From assembly GCA_021106775.1 (NCBI GenBank), contig JAIOTL010000064.1, positions 1-9,286 of the forward strand: DNA of 9,286 nt. The letters are read 5' to 3'. The notes beneath the pieces were generated by a model. It saw only the letters and a program-made list of their open reading frames with translations. It did not search any database and was not told the origin of the DNA. Source of the DNA: Planctomycetota bacterium. GTDB lineage: Bacteria > Planctomycetota > UBA8742 > SKZP01 > JAIOTL01. Below are positions 1 through 6,010 of the stretch, piece after piece (the first letter of the stretch is position 1; every line of letters starts with the position of its first letter). Both the position numbers and the translations under genes were made by a program.

Positions 1-10
1 ATCTGTCCAT

Positions 11-46
11 AAAAAAAAGAGACCAAAATTAAATCCTTGGTCTCTT
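11..46 (-). terminator. Rho-independent terminator of the kinase operon
   Basis: A perfect 10-bp inverted repeat (AAGAGACCAA at 17-26, TTGGTCTCTT at 37-46) with a 10-nt loop lies 10 nt beyond the kinase stop codon. On the minus strand the stem is followed by a run of eight T (11-18), partly shared with the stem foot. This is the standard layout of an intrinsic terminator and marks the 3' end of the leftward operon. Confidence 0.9.
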
Positions 47-56
47 CGATTGTCAT

Positions 57-1268
57 TTAATCTTCCACGACAATACTTTCGATATCTGCAAATATTAATC
101 GCTCTCCTGGTTTCAGAATCTGCTTTTCATGATTCTTAAGCTGACACCATTTCTTCTTCTCCCATCGATACGTTCCATTTACCCCTTGCGGAATAATATA
201 TGTCTCGCATCCTGTACGCTCAATCGTCGCGTGATTATTACTCACCATACTCGAACCGATTTCCTCTCGTCCAATGTTAATCGATGCTCTATCAAGCCTT
301 ATCGATGGACCACCGCTAATCACAAGCTTCAACGATGGAAGAACCTTTAAGCATGTTGGACAACGAAACTTCGACGAGTCATTGACAAACGGTGCACCGC
401 ATTCATTGCATTGATGAATTTTGTTAAACGCATCCAGCAATGTGTCAAGCCATTCCTGCATATACGGACGCTTTGACGGATTATCTGACAATGCTCTGCG
501 AAGCAATCTTCTTAATTCAGGATTCAATATGTTTTCGCTGAAACCCGACTTTTCTCCGTCACCAAAGTCAATGTCGTCAATATCTTCCTCGTAATCTAAC
601 GCGAGCTTACGAACAATATACTCAGGAAATCGCATTAGCAACAACTCATGCATAATTAGACCCGCAGAATAAAGGTCGGATAAAATATTCGGATATACCT
701 TAGCTTTTGTTTTGCAGCTTTGTCGCAATTCAGGTGCAATGTATAACAAATTCCCAACCATTCTCGGTTTGGGTGCTTGAGCAGAGTGATAATTGTCCAG
801 GTCGATGAAATACAACCTGTAAACCTTTCTGAAATTATCTACGATGAAATTGTTCGTGTGAATGTCACCGTGAGCTATTCCTCTCTCGTGCAACAAACAC
901 AAGCCATGCGCCAAAGTAATTGCCATCACAACATTGTCCGAGAATGTCCCAGTTGGCTTCTCCAAGTATTCATCCAGCGGGATACCAAACGCGAACGAAG
1001 AGCAATAACCTAAATCTCGTTTGTTTTTGTAAAATTCGGTCGGTGCTTTGAAGATCGACGAAACTGTCCCAAGTTTTCTGTCAACCAGGTATTTTATGCG
1101 TTTTTCGGTTTCCCGACTATCGAATTTCTCGTGAAAAACTTTGAGAACGTTGAAGCCTGGGGATGTTTTGACCTTGTACGTTGTCCCTTCACCTCCACGC
1201 CCAATGAAATCAGTAACTATCCCAGAATAACCAGTTTTTGTCCTGATTTTGTGTCCGATGTTAATCAT
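57..1268 (-). CDS. Ser/Thr-type protein kinase with zinc ribbon and C-terminal FHA domain (TerY-P-type kinase)
   Basis: This 403-residue cytosolic protein is predicted to phosphorylate Ser/Thr residues, probably on a partner vWA protein from the same operon. The kinase fold covers about residues 15-285: glycine-rich loop G23-R-G-G-E-G28, ATP-binding K43, catalytic loop HGDIHTNN (D135, N140; His replaces the usual loop Lys at 137), metal-binding D156 in IDLD (replacing DFG), APE at 178-180, and D198 in SDLYSAG. A zinc ribbon follows (C287, C290, C303, C306). Residues about 313-400 form an FHA domain with the phosphothreonine-binding set intact (G333-R334, S343, H346, N364-G365). No transmembrane segment is seen. 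It is the last gene of the operon, 30 nt after the small membrane protein. The start is preceded by a modest GAGGA site. The kinase-zinc ribbon arrangement recalls TerY-P modules; the FHA fusion and the DLD motif are the notable variations. The kinase and FHA calls are firm; the physiological substrate is inferred. Confidence 0.92.
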   Translation of the reverse strand: MINIGHKIRTKTGYSGIVTDFIGRGGEGTTYKVKTSPGFNVLKVFHEKFDSRETEKRIKYLVDRKLGTVSSIFKAPTEFYKNKRDLGYCSSFAFGIPLDEYLEKPTGTFSDNVVMAITLAHGLCLLHERGIAHGDIHTNNFIVDNFRKVYRLYFIDLDNYHSAQAPKPRMVGNLLYIAPELRQSCKTKAKVYPNILSDLYSAGLIMHELLLMRFPEYIVRKLALDYEEDIDDIDFGDGEKSGFSENILNPELRRLLRRALSDNPSKRPYMQEWLDTLLDAFNKIHQCNECGAPFVNDSSKFRCPTCLKVLPSLKLVISGGPSIRLDRASINIGREEIGSSMVSNNHATIERTGCETYIIPQGVNGTYRWEKKKWCQLKNHEKQILKPGERLIFADIESIVVED

Positions 1269-1298
1269 ATTATCCTCGTTATTTTGTTTTGTGTAGAA

Positions 1299-1544
1299 TT
1301 AAGCCAATGCAGCTACTACGACAATGAAAAGCAGAATCTGCAGCAGAACCCAGAAGATATTTCGTTGTTTTATGTGTGTTCGAATGAATTCAGCAGTTAA
1401 TTCGCCGAAGGACTTTTTCCTTCTCGACTCTTCACTAGCTTCCAATAGTTTCCTTTGGGTAGCATGTTTTCTGTCAGATTCAGTTAGAAACACGCCAATC
1501 TCCTCCAGATACTTGAGCTGGCGTTTTGTTGGATATATACGCAT
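1299..1544 (-). CDS. Small tail-anchored membrane protein of the vWA-kinase operon
   Basis: This 81-residue protein belongs to no family I recognise. The first about 60 residues are highly charged, helical in character and soluble (many Lys, Arg and Glu). Residues about 62-81 (NIFWVLLQILLFIVVVAALA) form one hydrophobic segment that ends at the stop codon, as in a tail-anchored protein with its N-terminus in the cytosol. A start 10 codons further upstream (1574) is possible on paper, but the sequence between encodes a near-perfect AAAGGAGG Shine-Dalgarno site placed just before the ATG at 1542-1544, so I use that ATG. It lies between the TerY-like gene and the kinase gene, and directly downstream of a terminator-like hairpin. 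Inference: it may recruit the kinase/vWA complex to the membrane or sense membrane state. An alternative is an unrelated small toxin-like membrane protein, but the operon setting favours an accessory role. Confidence 0.8.
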   Translation of the reverse strand: MRIYPTKRQLKYLEEIGVFLTESDRKHATQRKLLEASEESRRKKSFGELTAEFIRTHIKQRNIFWVLLQILLFIVVVAALA

Positions 1545-1556
1545 CTTTCCTCCTTT
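1545..1556 (-). promoter_or_regulatory. Strong ribosome binding site deciding the start of the small membrane protein
   Basis: On the minus strand the bases before the ATG at 1544 read GAAAGGAGGAAAG. The GGAGG core sits about 5 nt from the ATG, which is ideal spacing. It overlaps the codons of the longer reading frame (start 1574), which therefore looks like an artefact. Confidence 0.85.
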
Positions 1557-1557
1557 C

Positions 1558-1593
1558 AAAAAAAAAGGAAACACCTTGCGAGTGCTCCCCTTT
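1558..1593 (-). terminator. Terminator-like hairpin inside the operon (possible attenuator)
   Basis: On the minus strand, AAAGGGGAGCAC (1582-1593) can pair with GTGTTTCCTTT (1564-1574) around a TCGCAAG loop, with two G-T pairs and one bulged G. It is followed by a run of nine T (1558-1566). This looks like an intrinsic terminator, yet it lies between the TerY-like gene and the small membrane protein gene, both in the same direction. It probably lets only part of the transcripts continue, lowering the small protein and kinase relative to the two vWA proteins. It could also protect a 3' end after RNA processing. Confidence 0.6.
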
Positions 1594-1610
1594 GTGAATA
1601 TAAAATTATG

Positions 1611-2315
1611 TTACCTTGTGCGTCTTACTTTACTCAGAGCTTCGGTAGCATTGATACCAGATGCCATTGTTGCTGACATTGTCTCACCAACAGCAGCTAA
1701 GAATTGTCGTAACTCCTTGCCATTGCTGCATTTATAATAATGTTGAGACGTTGAAGCGAGTTTTTTCAACAGTTTTACGTCTGCATTGCTTCCATAAGCA
1801 ACAGTTACAAGATCTGCCTGCTGTTTTATCTTATCTGCGACACCATAAGGCAGGTTTCCGACATTATGACAACCGTCCGAAAAGCAGATGACAACAGGAC
1901 GCAGATATTGAATGCCTTCTTCTTGTGCTTTCTCACCTGTCTGTAACGTTCTCAGAGCAGTCTCAAGACCCGTAGTGATGTTTGTACCAAGATAAGGCTG
2001 GATCCTCTTTACATGACCATCTAAGCCTTTTGCTTGCTGCAATGGATGTGTAATGTCAGTTTGCTCCGAGAAATCTACGACAGAAACATAGAATCCGTCT
2101 TTGTTCTCGGGTCTTGCCAACTCTCGTACAAGCTCTTGACTGGCTTCCGTCGCCTGAATTGCTTTTTCCCCTGTCATACTGCTGGATTTATCGCGAACGA
2201 GGACGACAATCTGGCGTACATTAAGGCATATCCAGTTGGGTCGTCGAATGCCAGGACCCAAAAGATTGCTGATGTTTATCGGTCTTTTCTTATTGAAATT
2301 TTGCTTTTCAGTCAT
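1611..2315 (-). CDS. TerY-like vWA domain protein
   Basis: This 234-residue protein is predicted to be cytosolic, with no signal peptide or membrane segment. Residues about 35-215 form a single von Willebrand factor A domain with a complete metal-ion-dependent adhesion site: D42-K-S44-S-S46 after the first strand, a threonine in the LGTNITTG loop (T111/T114) and D147 in CFSDG. Such domains bind a divalent metal and a partner protein. Size and motifs match the stand-alone TerY-type vWA proteins found beside kinases in TerY-P and tellurite-resistance-like gene clusters. It is second in the operon, 40 nt after the zinc-ribbon vWA gene, with a good GGAGG site before the ATG. The N-terminal about 30 residues are basic and not part of the fold. 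The C-terminal tail is rich in small residues and ends in Lys/Arg. Likely role (inference): kinase substrate or scaffold. The vWA assignment is firm; the TerY label rests on context. Confidence 0.9.
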   Translation of the reverse strand: MTEKQNFNKKRPINISNLLGPGIRRPNWICLNVRQIVVLVRDKSSSMTGEKAIQATEASQELVRELARPENKDGFYVSVVDFSEQTDITHPLQQAKGLDGHVKRIQPYLGTNITTGLETALRTLQTGEKAQEEGIQYLRPVVICFSDGCHNVGNLPYGVADKIKQQADLVTVAYGSNADVKLLKKLASTSQHYYKCSNGKELRQFLAAVGETMSATMASGINATEALSKVRRTR

Positions 2316-2355
2316 ATTACCTCCAAGTAAAAACGTGAATTTGAAAACGATATTG

Positions 2356-3186
2356 CTAAATTTGAGTCAGAATTTTCGGAATGTTCGTAGAAATTTGCTC
2401 AATATCCTCGGTCGAAGGACTGCTGGTGATAGGAAACATAAATCCCTTAGCGGATCTACAGAGTTTGTACAATGTCGGAGTCGGTTTACAGATTAAGCAC
2501 AATGTAATTCCCATTCTTTCCACTTCAGCACCTAATTCTTTTGCAGATATGCCTGATTTTGATGGTTTTGTTTCCGATGTGAGAAAAACTATCACCGCAG
2601 ACATTGTGTTTGCAGGATTAGTTGCCCATGGGACAATGCGAAACAGGTTTTCAATGCCGTCAAGATGCGTTTCATGCGGATCACCACCGCCTTCGAACGT
2701 TATCTGACGGATATCATCAAGCGTCTGTTGGGGTGAATCGCCGTCAGTGTGCAGAATAATGTCTTCGCTGTAGTCTAAGTCACCGTGGGACTGCATCCAA
2801 CATCGAATATCAGCGAATTCCTGCTCGATTACTTCGAAAATCTGCTTACAACAGCTATAAATTCCCTGCTGAAACTGCTCCGAAGAACCCGTTCTGTCGA
2901 TGCAAAGACCCAAATTCAAGGTTTTTGTGCTTGAATCTAGAGTTTCATCGTTTTGCTGCGACATTTCCTTGTTGTCAATTGATTCTGAATTGTTTTCGGT
3001 CAGTACAGCATCATTTGTACGGACATCTGATGCATCAATACACGTTTCATCGTTGTTTTTCTTTTCACTCAAGGCAGTTTTGAGTGGTTTCGTCGAGATT
3101 GTAGTAAATTGCCAGCCACATTGCGGGCATAATTCTTCATACTCCCGCACTTCTGCCATACAGGACGGACATATCTTCATAAGCAT
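2356..3186 (-). CDS. Zinc-ribbon/vWA fusion protein, first gene of the signalling operon
   Basis: This is a 276-residue cytosolic protein. Residues 6-23 form a zinc ribbon (C6-P-S-C9 and C20-P-Q-C23). Residues about 30-88 are an acidic, Asn/Ser/Thr-rich linker that looks disordered. Residues about 89-276 form a vWA domain: D97-R-T-G-S101 is a variant of the DxSxS metal site (Thr at the first Ser), and GGGDPHET (167-174) provides the second metal loop. The usual Asp of the third loop is missing, the strand reading FLTSE (201-205). Metal binding may therefore be altered. The GGGD loop resembles vWA proteins associated with protein kinases. The start at 3186 is served by AAGGAGGAG five bases upstream; an ATG two codons later is the alternative. 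The Cys4 ribbon parallels that of the kinase at the other end of the operon, suggesting that both dock on a common partner (inference). Confidence 0.87.
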   Translation of the reverse strand: MLMKICPSCMAEVREYEELCPQCGWQFTTISTKPLKTALSEKKNNDETCIDASDVRTNDAVLTENNSESIDNKEMSQQNDETLDSSTKTLNLGLCIDRTGSSEQFQQGIYSCCKQIFEVIEQEFADIRCWMQSHGDLDYSEDIILHTDGDSPQQTLDDIRQITFEGGGDPHETHLDGIENLFRIVPWATNPANTMSAVIVFLTSETKPSKSGISAKELGAEVERMGITLCLICKPTPTLYKLCRSAKGFMFPITSSPSTEDIEQISTNIPKILTQI

Positions 3187-3229
3187 CTTCTCCTCCTTTC
3201 GTTGAAGCTTTGATTTTATGAGTGTTTGC

Positions 3230-3287
3230 GATTGCTATGACCGGAAAGGTCTGAAATATAAGCAATCCAGCAGCGGAGATTCTGCTG
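3230..3287 (-). promoter_or_regulatory. Structured 5' leader of the signalling operon
   Basis: Two stem-loops lie between the likely transcription start (about 3287) and the first gene. The first pairs CAGCAG with CTGCTG (3268-3273 and 3282-3287, 8-nt loop). The second is closed by a 7-bp stem GATTGCT/AGCAATC (3230-3236 with 3261-3267) that encloses a short GACC-TTTCC-GGTC hairpin. No T-run follows, so these are not terminators. They may stabilise the mRNA or tune expression. I recognise no riboswitch class. Confidence 0.4.
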
Positions 3288-3293
3288 CACCTT

Positions 3294-3299
3294 ATTATA
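3294..3299 (-). promoter_or_regulatory. Candidate -10 box of the signalling operon
   Basis: The minus strand reads TTGTTATAATAAGG, with a perfect TATAAT at 3294-3299, 108 nt before the first start codon. No good TTGACA-like -35 box lies 16-18 nt upstream; that position holds direct ATTCAT repeats (3305-3310 and 3315-3320, one helical turn apart). This suggests an activator-dependent promoter or a non-standard one. Confidence 0.45.
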
Positions 3300-3330
3300 A
3301 CAATATTCATGATCATTCATTCGATAAAAT

Positions 3331-3344
3331 AATCATAAATGATT
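3331..3344. repeat. Inverted repeat, possible operator between the divergent units
   Basis: AATCAT-AA-ATGATT is a perfect 6-bp inverted repeat with a 2-bp centre. It lies about 30 bp upstream of the -10 box of the leftward operon, and a second small palindrome, ATGATCAT, is at 3309-3316. A dimeric regulator could bind here, though in AT-rich DNA such repeats also arise by chance. Confidence 0.3.
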
Positions 3345-3440
3345 GTTGATATAGTAAAGGTCGGAAATATATTTTCTGTAAGATTTTATTGCTGCTGAAG
3401 CTAATGCAGTATCAAAAAAATACAAAAGTATTAATAAAAC

Positions 3441-3469
3441 TTGATTTCGCTTGTAACCTTGATTAATAT
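3441..3469 (+). promoter_or_regulatory. Weak sigma-70-like promoter candidate for the OLD gene
   Basis: TTGATT (3441-3446) and TAATAT (3464-3469) are separated by exactly 17 nt; each matches four of six consensus bases. It would give a leader of about 190 nt that runs through the recombinase remnant. It is the best candidate I see upstream of the OLD gene, but the score is modest. Confidence 0.3.
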
Positions 3470-3646
3470 TCAATGCAAGAATTACTCGATCACAATATGA
3501 TGACGAACGACATGAACAACACCCGCGTCCTGAACCGAAACAACAAAACCGAGAAAACCCTATGGTCAGCCTGTGAGAATGAAATTGATGCTTGTTATAC
3601 GGAAGCACTAACCGATAACGTAAATATCTTGAACCATATAAGCTGA
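3443..3646 (+). pseudogene. C-terminal remnant of a tyrosine recombinase (integron-integrase/Xer type)
   Basis: From 3473 a 57-codon open frame begins MQELLDH and continues to TRVLNRNNK before diverging and stopping at 3644-3646. Intact integron-type and related tyrosine recombinases end with a segment like QELLGHxxxxTTxIYTHVLNRG; the spacing here is the same. Just upstream in the same frame, DFACNLD (3443-3463) resembles the preceding SFATHLL helix, but a stop codon (3464-3466) and a deletion of about five residues separate the two. The catalytic tyrosine position is Asn (NNT for IYT) and the following His is Arg, so it cannot be active. It has no Shine-Dalgarno site. It is a fossil of a mobile element in the same orientation as the OLD gene, which starts 22 nt after its end. 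The 57-codon frame might be called a small gene by software; I do not believe it is one. Confidence 0.7.
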
Positions 3647-3668
3647 AGTTTAGTAAGGGGATGAACAG

Positions 3669-5408
3669 ATGAGACTACGAGCACTTACAATCACGAACTT
3701 CGCCAGCATTGGGGAACCGGGAATCACAATACCAATTGATGATATCGTGGTGCTCATCGGTCCGAACAATAGTGGAAAATCATCAGTACTTGATGCCTAT
3801 GAAGCATTTTCCAGTACAGGTTCTTCTTTACCTCTCCGGTCTTTCCGGGATGAGGACCCAACCAAGACGGTCTCAATAAGAGGAGTGTTTACTGATCTTA
3901 CAGATGAGGACAGAAAAACACTCGGGATCAAGTGGGAGTATGATGATCCCGACTTTGGAAAGGTCGTTAAGGTTAAGTGGGAATGGTCAGTACCGGATGA
4001 AAATGCTCAGAAGTTTTCTTGGAATGACAATGACAGCAAGTGGGTAGCTGGTGGTATGGGCGGGTGGAACACTCTGATAACCAGCAGGATTCCTGTTCCG
4101 CTTCGGGTAAGACCAACTGACGATCCTGATCAGACTGAAAAACAGATTATCCAGATATTAACAGCCGCAGTCAAGACTGCTCTAAAAAGGGACTCAAAGA
4201 AGACAAAAAGCGTTCTCAATGAATTACAAACACTTGCTGATGAGTTCGCCAAAGATGCTCAAAAGGATCTGGATAATGCATGTAGTCGAATAACGAAGAA
4301 GCTGAATGATATTTTTCCTGATCACAAAGTCTCGCTTCATCATTCAGTGGAAAAGATCGATCCTGAAAAGATTATTGAATCCGGCAGTCATGTGTGCATA
4401 GAAGAGCCGGGAAAGATTCCTGTGCGTTTAAGTCATCAGGGTGCTGGAATGCGCAGGACATTCTTGTGGTCTGCTCTTGGGTCTCTTGCCGAGATTGGCC
4501 TCGCAAAACAAGGTAAGAAGAAGATAGATGCTGAGAGGCAGAGAATTCTTCTCATTGAGGAGCCAGAATCATTTCTTCATCCACCGATTATCCGTGCAGC
4601 CCGAGATGCTTTGTACGACCTTGCAGTCATTGCTGAATGGCAAGTTCTCACTTGCACTCATTCTCCTATCTTTGTTGATGTGTCGAAACCTCACACCACA
4701 ATCATGCGAGTGGAGAAGAAGACCACCGGATTGCCAAGAATATTCAGCACAGAAGATGTAGGTTTCTCTGACGAAGAGCGAACAAAATTACGGATGATTC
4801 GCTCCTGTCATCCGACCGTTAGTGAATTCTTTTTCGCTGATCACGTCTTTCTTGTGGAGGGAGAAACCGAGCAAGTAGTACTGTTTCATTTTCTAGCAGA
4901 TACACCCCCACAGGATGGCAAGTGGTACCATGTGGTCAATTGCATGGGCAAAGCCAATCTAACGTTGTTTGCACGTATACTGAACCAATTTGGGACATCC
5001 TATACCATTGTACACGATGCGGATTCTCCCATGTGTCGTCGACAACAAAACTGGGTAAAAAACGGAATGTGGACGTTGAACAAGAGTATTGCAGAAGTTG
5101 TATCAAATAGGAAGGCTGAATTCCCTCCTTGTAGTCTTATTGCACACATTCCCGATTTTGAACGTTTCTATTTTAGTGAAAAGCTTACACGAGATAAACC
5201 ATTCCATGCGATGACGAAGTTATCTTCACCAGACTACAAAAAAACGAAAGAATATAAGCTGTTGAAAAACTTCGCTGAGAGCGTGCTGTCCGGTGAACAT
5301 CCTGGCTGTTACAGCGATTACAAAGATCTGACGGTTCATTTCAAAGCTTGGCGTGAAAATGAAAACCCATCCCCTGTGGAGGAGTGGGAAATCGAGAAAC
5401 ATGAGTGA
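3669..5408 (+). CDS. OLD-family ATP-dependent nuclease (AAA ATPase plus TOPRIM)
   Basis: This 579-residue protein is complete, of usual length for the family (about 500-600) and predicted to be cytosolic. OLD proteins are ABC-type ATPases joined to a metal-dependent TOPRIM nuclease domain; several act against phages. The ATPase half (about 1-350) has Walker A GPNNSGKSS (31-39), a signature-like LSHQGAGMRR (254-263), Walker B ILLIEEPESFLHP (293-305) and the switch His in TCTHSP (H331). Residues about 155-215, between the ATPase halves, are charged and helical. The TOPRIM half (about 390-500) has the metal-binding glutamate in VEGETE (E398) and the HDADSP motif (D450, D452), followed by DFERF (496-500). 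The start is set by TAAGGGG 8 nt upstream; an earlier ATG at 3661 stops after three codons. No helicase (GajB-like), reverse transcriptase or AriB-like gene lies next to it, so it is best called a stand-alone class 1 OLD. Its place beside the divergent kinase/vWA operon and a recombinase relic fits a defence island. The natural trigger is unknown. Confidence 0.92.
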   Translation: MRLRALTITNFASIGEPGITIPIDDIVVLIGPNNSGKSSVLDAYEAFSSTGSSLPLRSFRDEDPTKTVSIRGVFTDLTDEDRKTLGIKWEYDDPDFGKVVKVKWEWSVPDENAQKFSWNDNDSKWVAGGMGGWNTLITSRIPVPLRVRPTDDPDQTEKQIIQILTAAVKTALKRDSKKTKSVLNELQTLADEFAKDAQKDLDNACSRITKKLNDIFPDHKVSLHHSVEKIDPEKIIESGSHVCIEEPGKIPVRLSHQGAGMRRTFLWSALGSLAEIGLAKQGKKKIDAERQRILLIEEPESFLHPPIIRAARDALYDLAVIAEWQVLTCTHSPIFVDVSKPHTTIMRVEKKTTGLPRIFSTEDVGFSDEERTKLRMIRSCHPTVSEFFFADHVFLVEGETEQVVLFHFLADTPPQDGKWYHVVNCMGKANLTLFARILNQFGTSYTIVHDADSPMCRRQQNWVKNGMWTLNKSIAEVVSNRKAEFPPCSLIAHIPDFERFYFSEKLTRDKPFHAMTKLSSPDYKKTKEYKLLKNFAESVLSGEHPGCYSDYKDLTVHFKAWRENENPSPVEEWEIEKHE

Positions 5409-5585
5409 TACTCAACAAGAACAGTGATACTTTCGATTACAGCTTCGGACATTTTATAAGATGTGGGAAGCAATGTTTGTTGAATAACGAATTGAGAATA
5501 CGCCAACGGAGTTTTTATAAGATCACTTGCCCTGCATGGCGGTGTTCTTGTTCTTCATCAAATTCCGATAAGCCTTTCAGGATTG

Positions 5586-5600
5586 AATGCTTATAGCATT
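5586..5600. repeat. Short perfect hairpin AATGCT-TAT-AGCATT
   Basis: A 6-bp perfect stem with a 3-nt loop lies 178 nt after the OLD stop, and its right arm is doubled (AGCATTAGCATT, 5595-5606). There is no T-run, so it is not a standard terminator. It may stabilise an OLD mRNA end or be incidental. Confidence 0.3.
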
Positions 5601-5691
5601 AGCATTGACTTCGGTGTTTTCTCTGCTGTGATTTCTATAACGAAAGTTAATATGATGTATTTGCCGATGTTTATGAAATCACTTTATTGTC

Positions 5692-5708
5692 GTGCAACGT
5701 TTGCAACG
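5692..5708. repeat. GCAAC-pair repeat, copy 1
   Basis: The sequence GTGCAACGTTTGCAACG contains two GCAAC units spaced 9 bp apart (5694 and 5703). An imperfect second copy with identical internal spacing is 127 bp downstream. The flanks also resemble each other (ACTTTA before both). It could be a binding site pair for a regulator of the downstream gene. Confidence 0.45.
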
Positions 5709-5818
5709 ATATTGCATATTAAATAGCCGTATTTTTCTATCAACACTCCAATATATAGAGATGTTACTATTTTACAGAAATAATGCACAAAAATATCAGT
5801 TCAGATAACTTTTACACT

Positions 5819-5835
5819 GTGCAACACTCGCAACA
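5819..5835. repeat. GCAAC-pair repeat, copy 2
   Basis: The sequence GTGCAACACTCGCAACA has GCAAC units at 5821 and 5830, with the same 9-bp spacing as copy 1. It ends four bases before a TATAAT (5839-5844), so it would sit in the spacer of a promoter using that -10 box. That is a typical operator position. Confidence 0.45.
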
Positions 5836-6004
5836 CTTTATAATTCCATTGTTTATAAGTAGTATGAGCTATTTCACAAGTTATAATATATATATACATA
5901 AATACTATAAAAATGAAAATGTTTATGTAGGTTAGCAATATTTTTGTGTTATAACTTTAAGTATTTAACAATGCAATGAAGATTATAAACAAAGAATATT
6001 CAAG

Positions 6005-6010
6005 AAGGAG
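6005..6010 (+). promoter_or_regulatory. Ribosome binding site of the beta-helix/RHS gene
   Basis: AAGGAG ends 5 nt before the ATG at 6016 and fixes the start, which is immediately followed by a signal-peptide-like sequence. Confidence 0.85.

Noticed and set aside
1545..1574. A longer start (ATG at 1574) for the small membrane protein
   Set aside because: The extra codons cover the strong ribosome binding site and the foot of the hairpin, and no Shine-Dalgarno site precedes that ATG.
3333..3608. A 91-codon minus-strand frame in the divergent intergenic region, with Cys-rich composition
   Set aside because: It has no ribosome binding site, overlaps the promoter region and lies antisense to the recognisable recombinase remnant, which explains its sequence better.
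3669..5408. Gabija system (GajA)
   Set aside because: Domain layout and length are similar to GajA, but no UvrD-like GajB helicase gene follows; the next 600 bases have no complete gene.
5405..5596. A 63-codon plus-strand frame starting with GTG right at the OLD stop
   Set aside because: It has no proper ribosome binding site, an odd Ser/Cys-rich composition and no recognisable fold; it is probably chance or decayed sequence.
5409..5600. Integron attC site or gene-cassette boundary after the OLD gene
   Set aside because: I looked for paired core sites of the GTTRRRY/RYYYAAC type with a long imperfect hairpin, because of the integrase remnant, and found none convincing.
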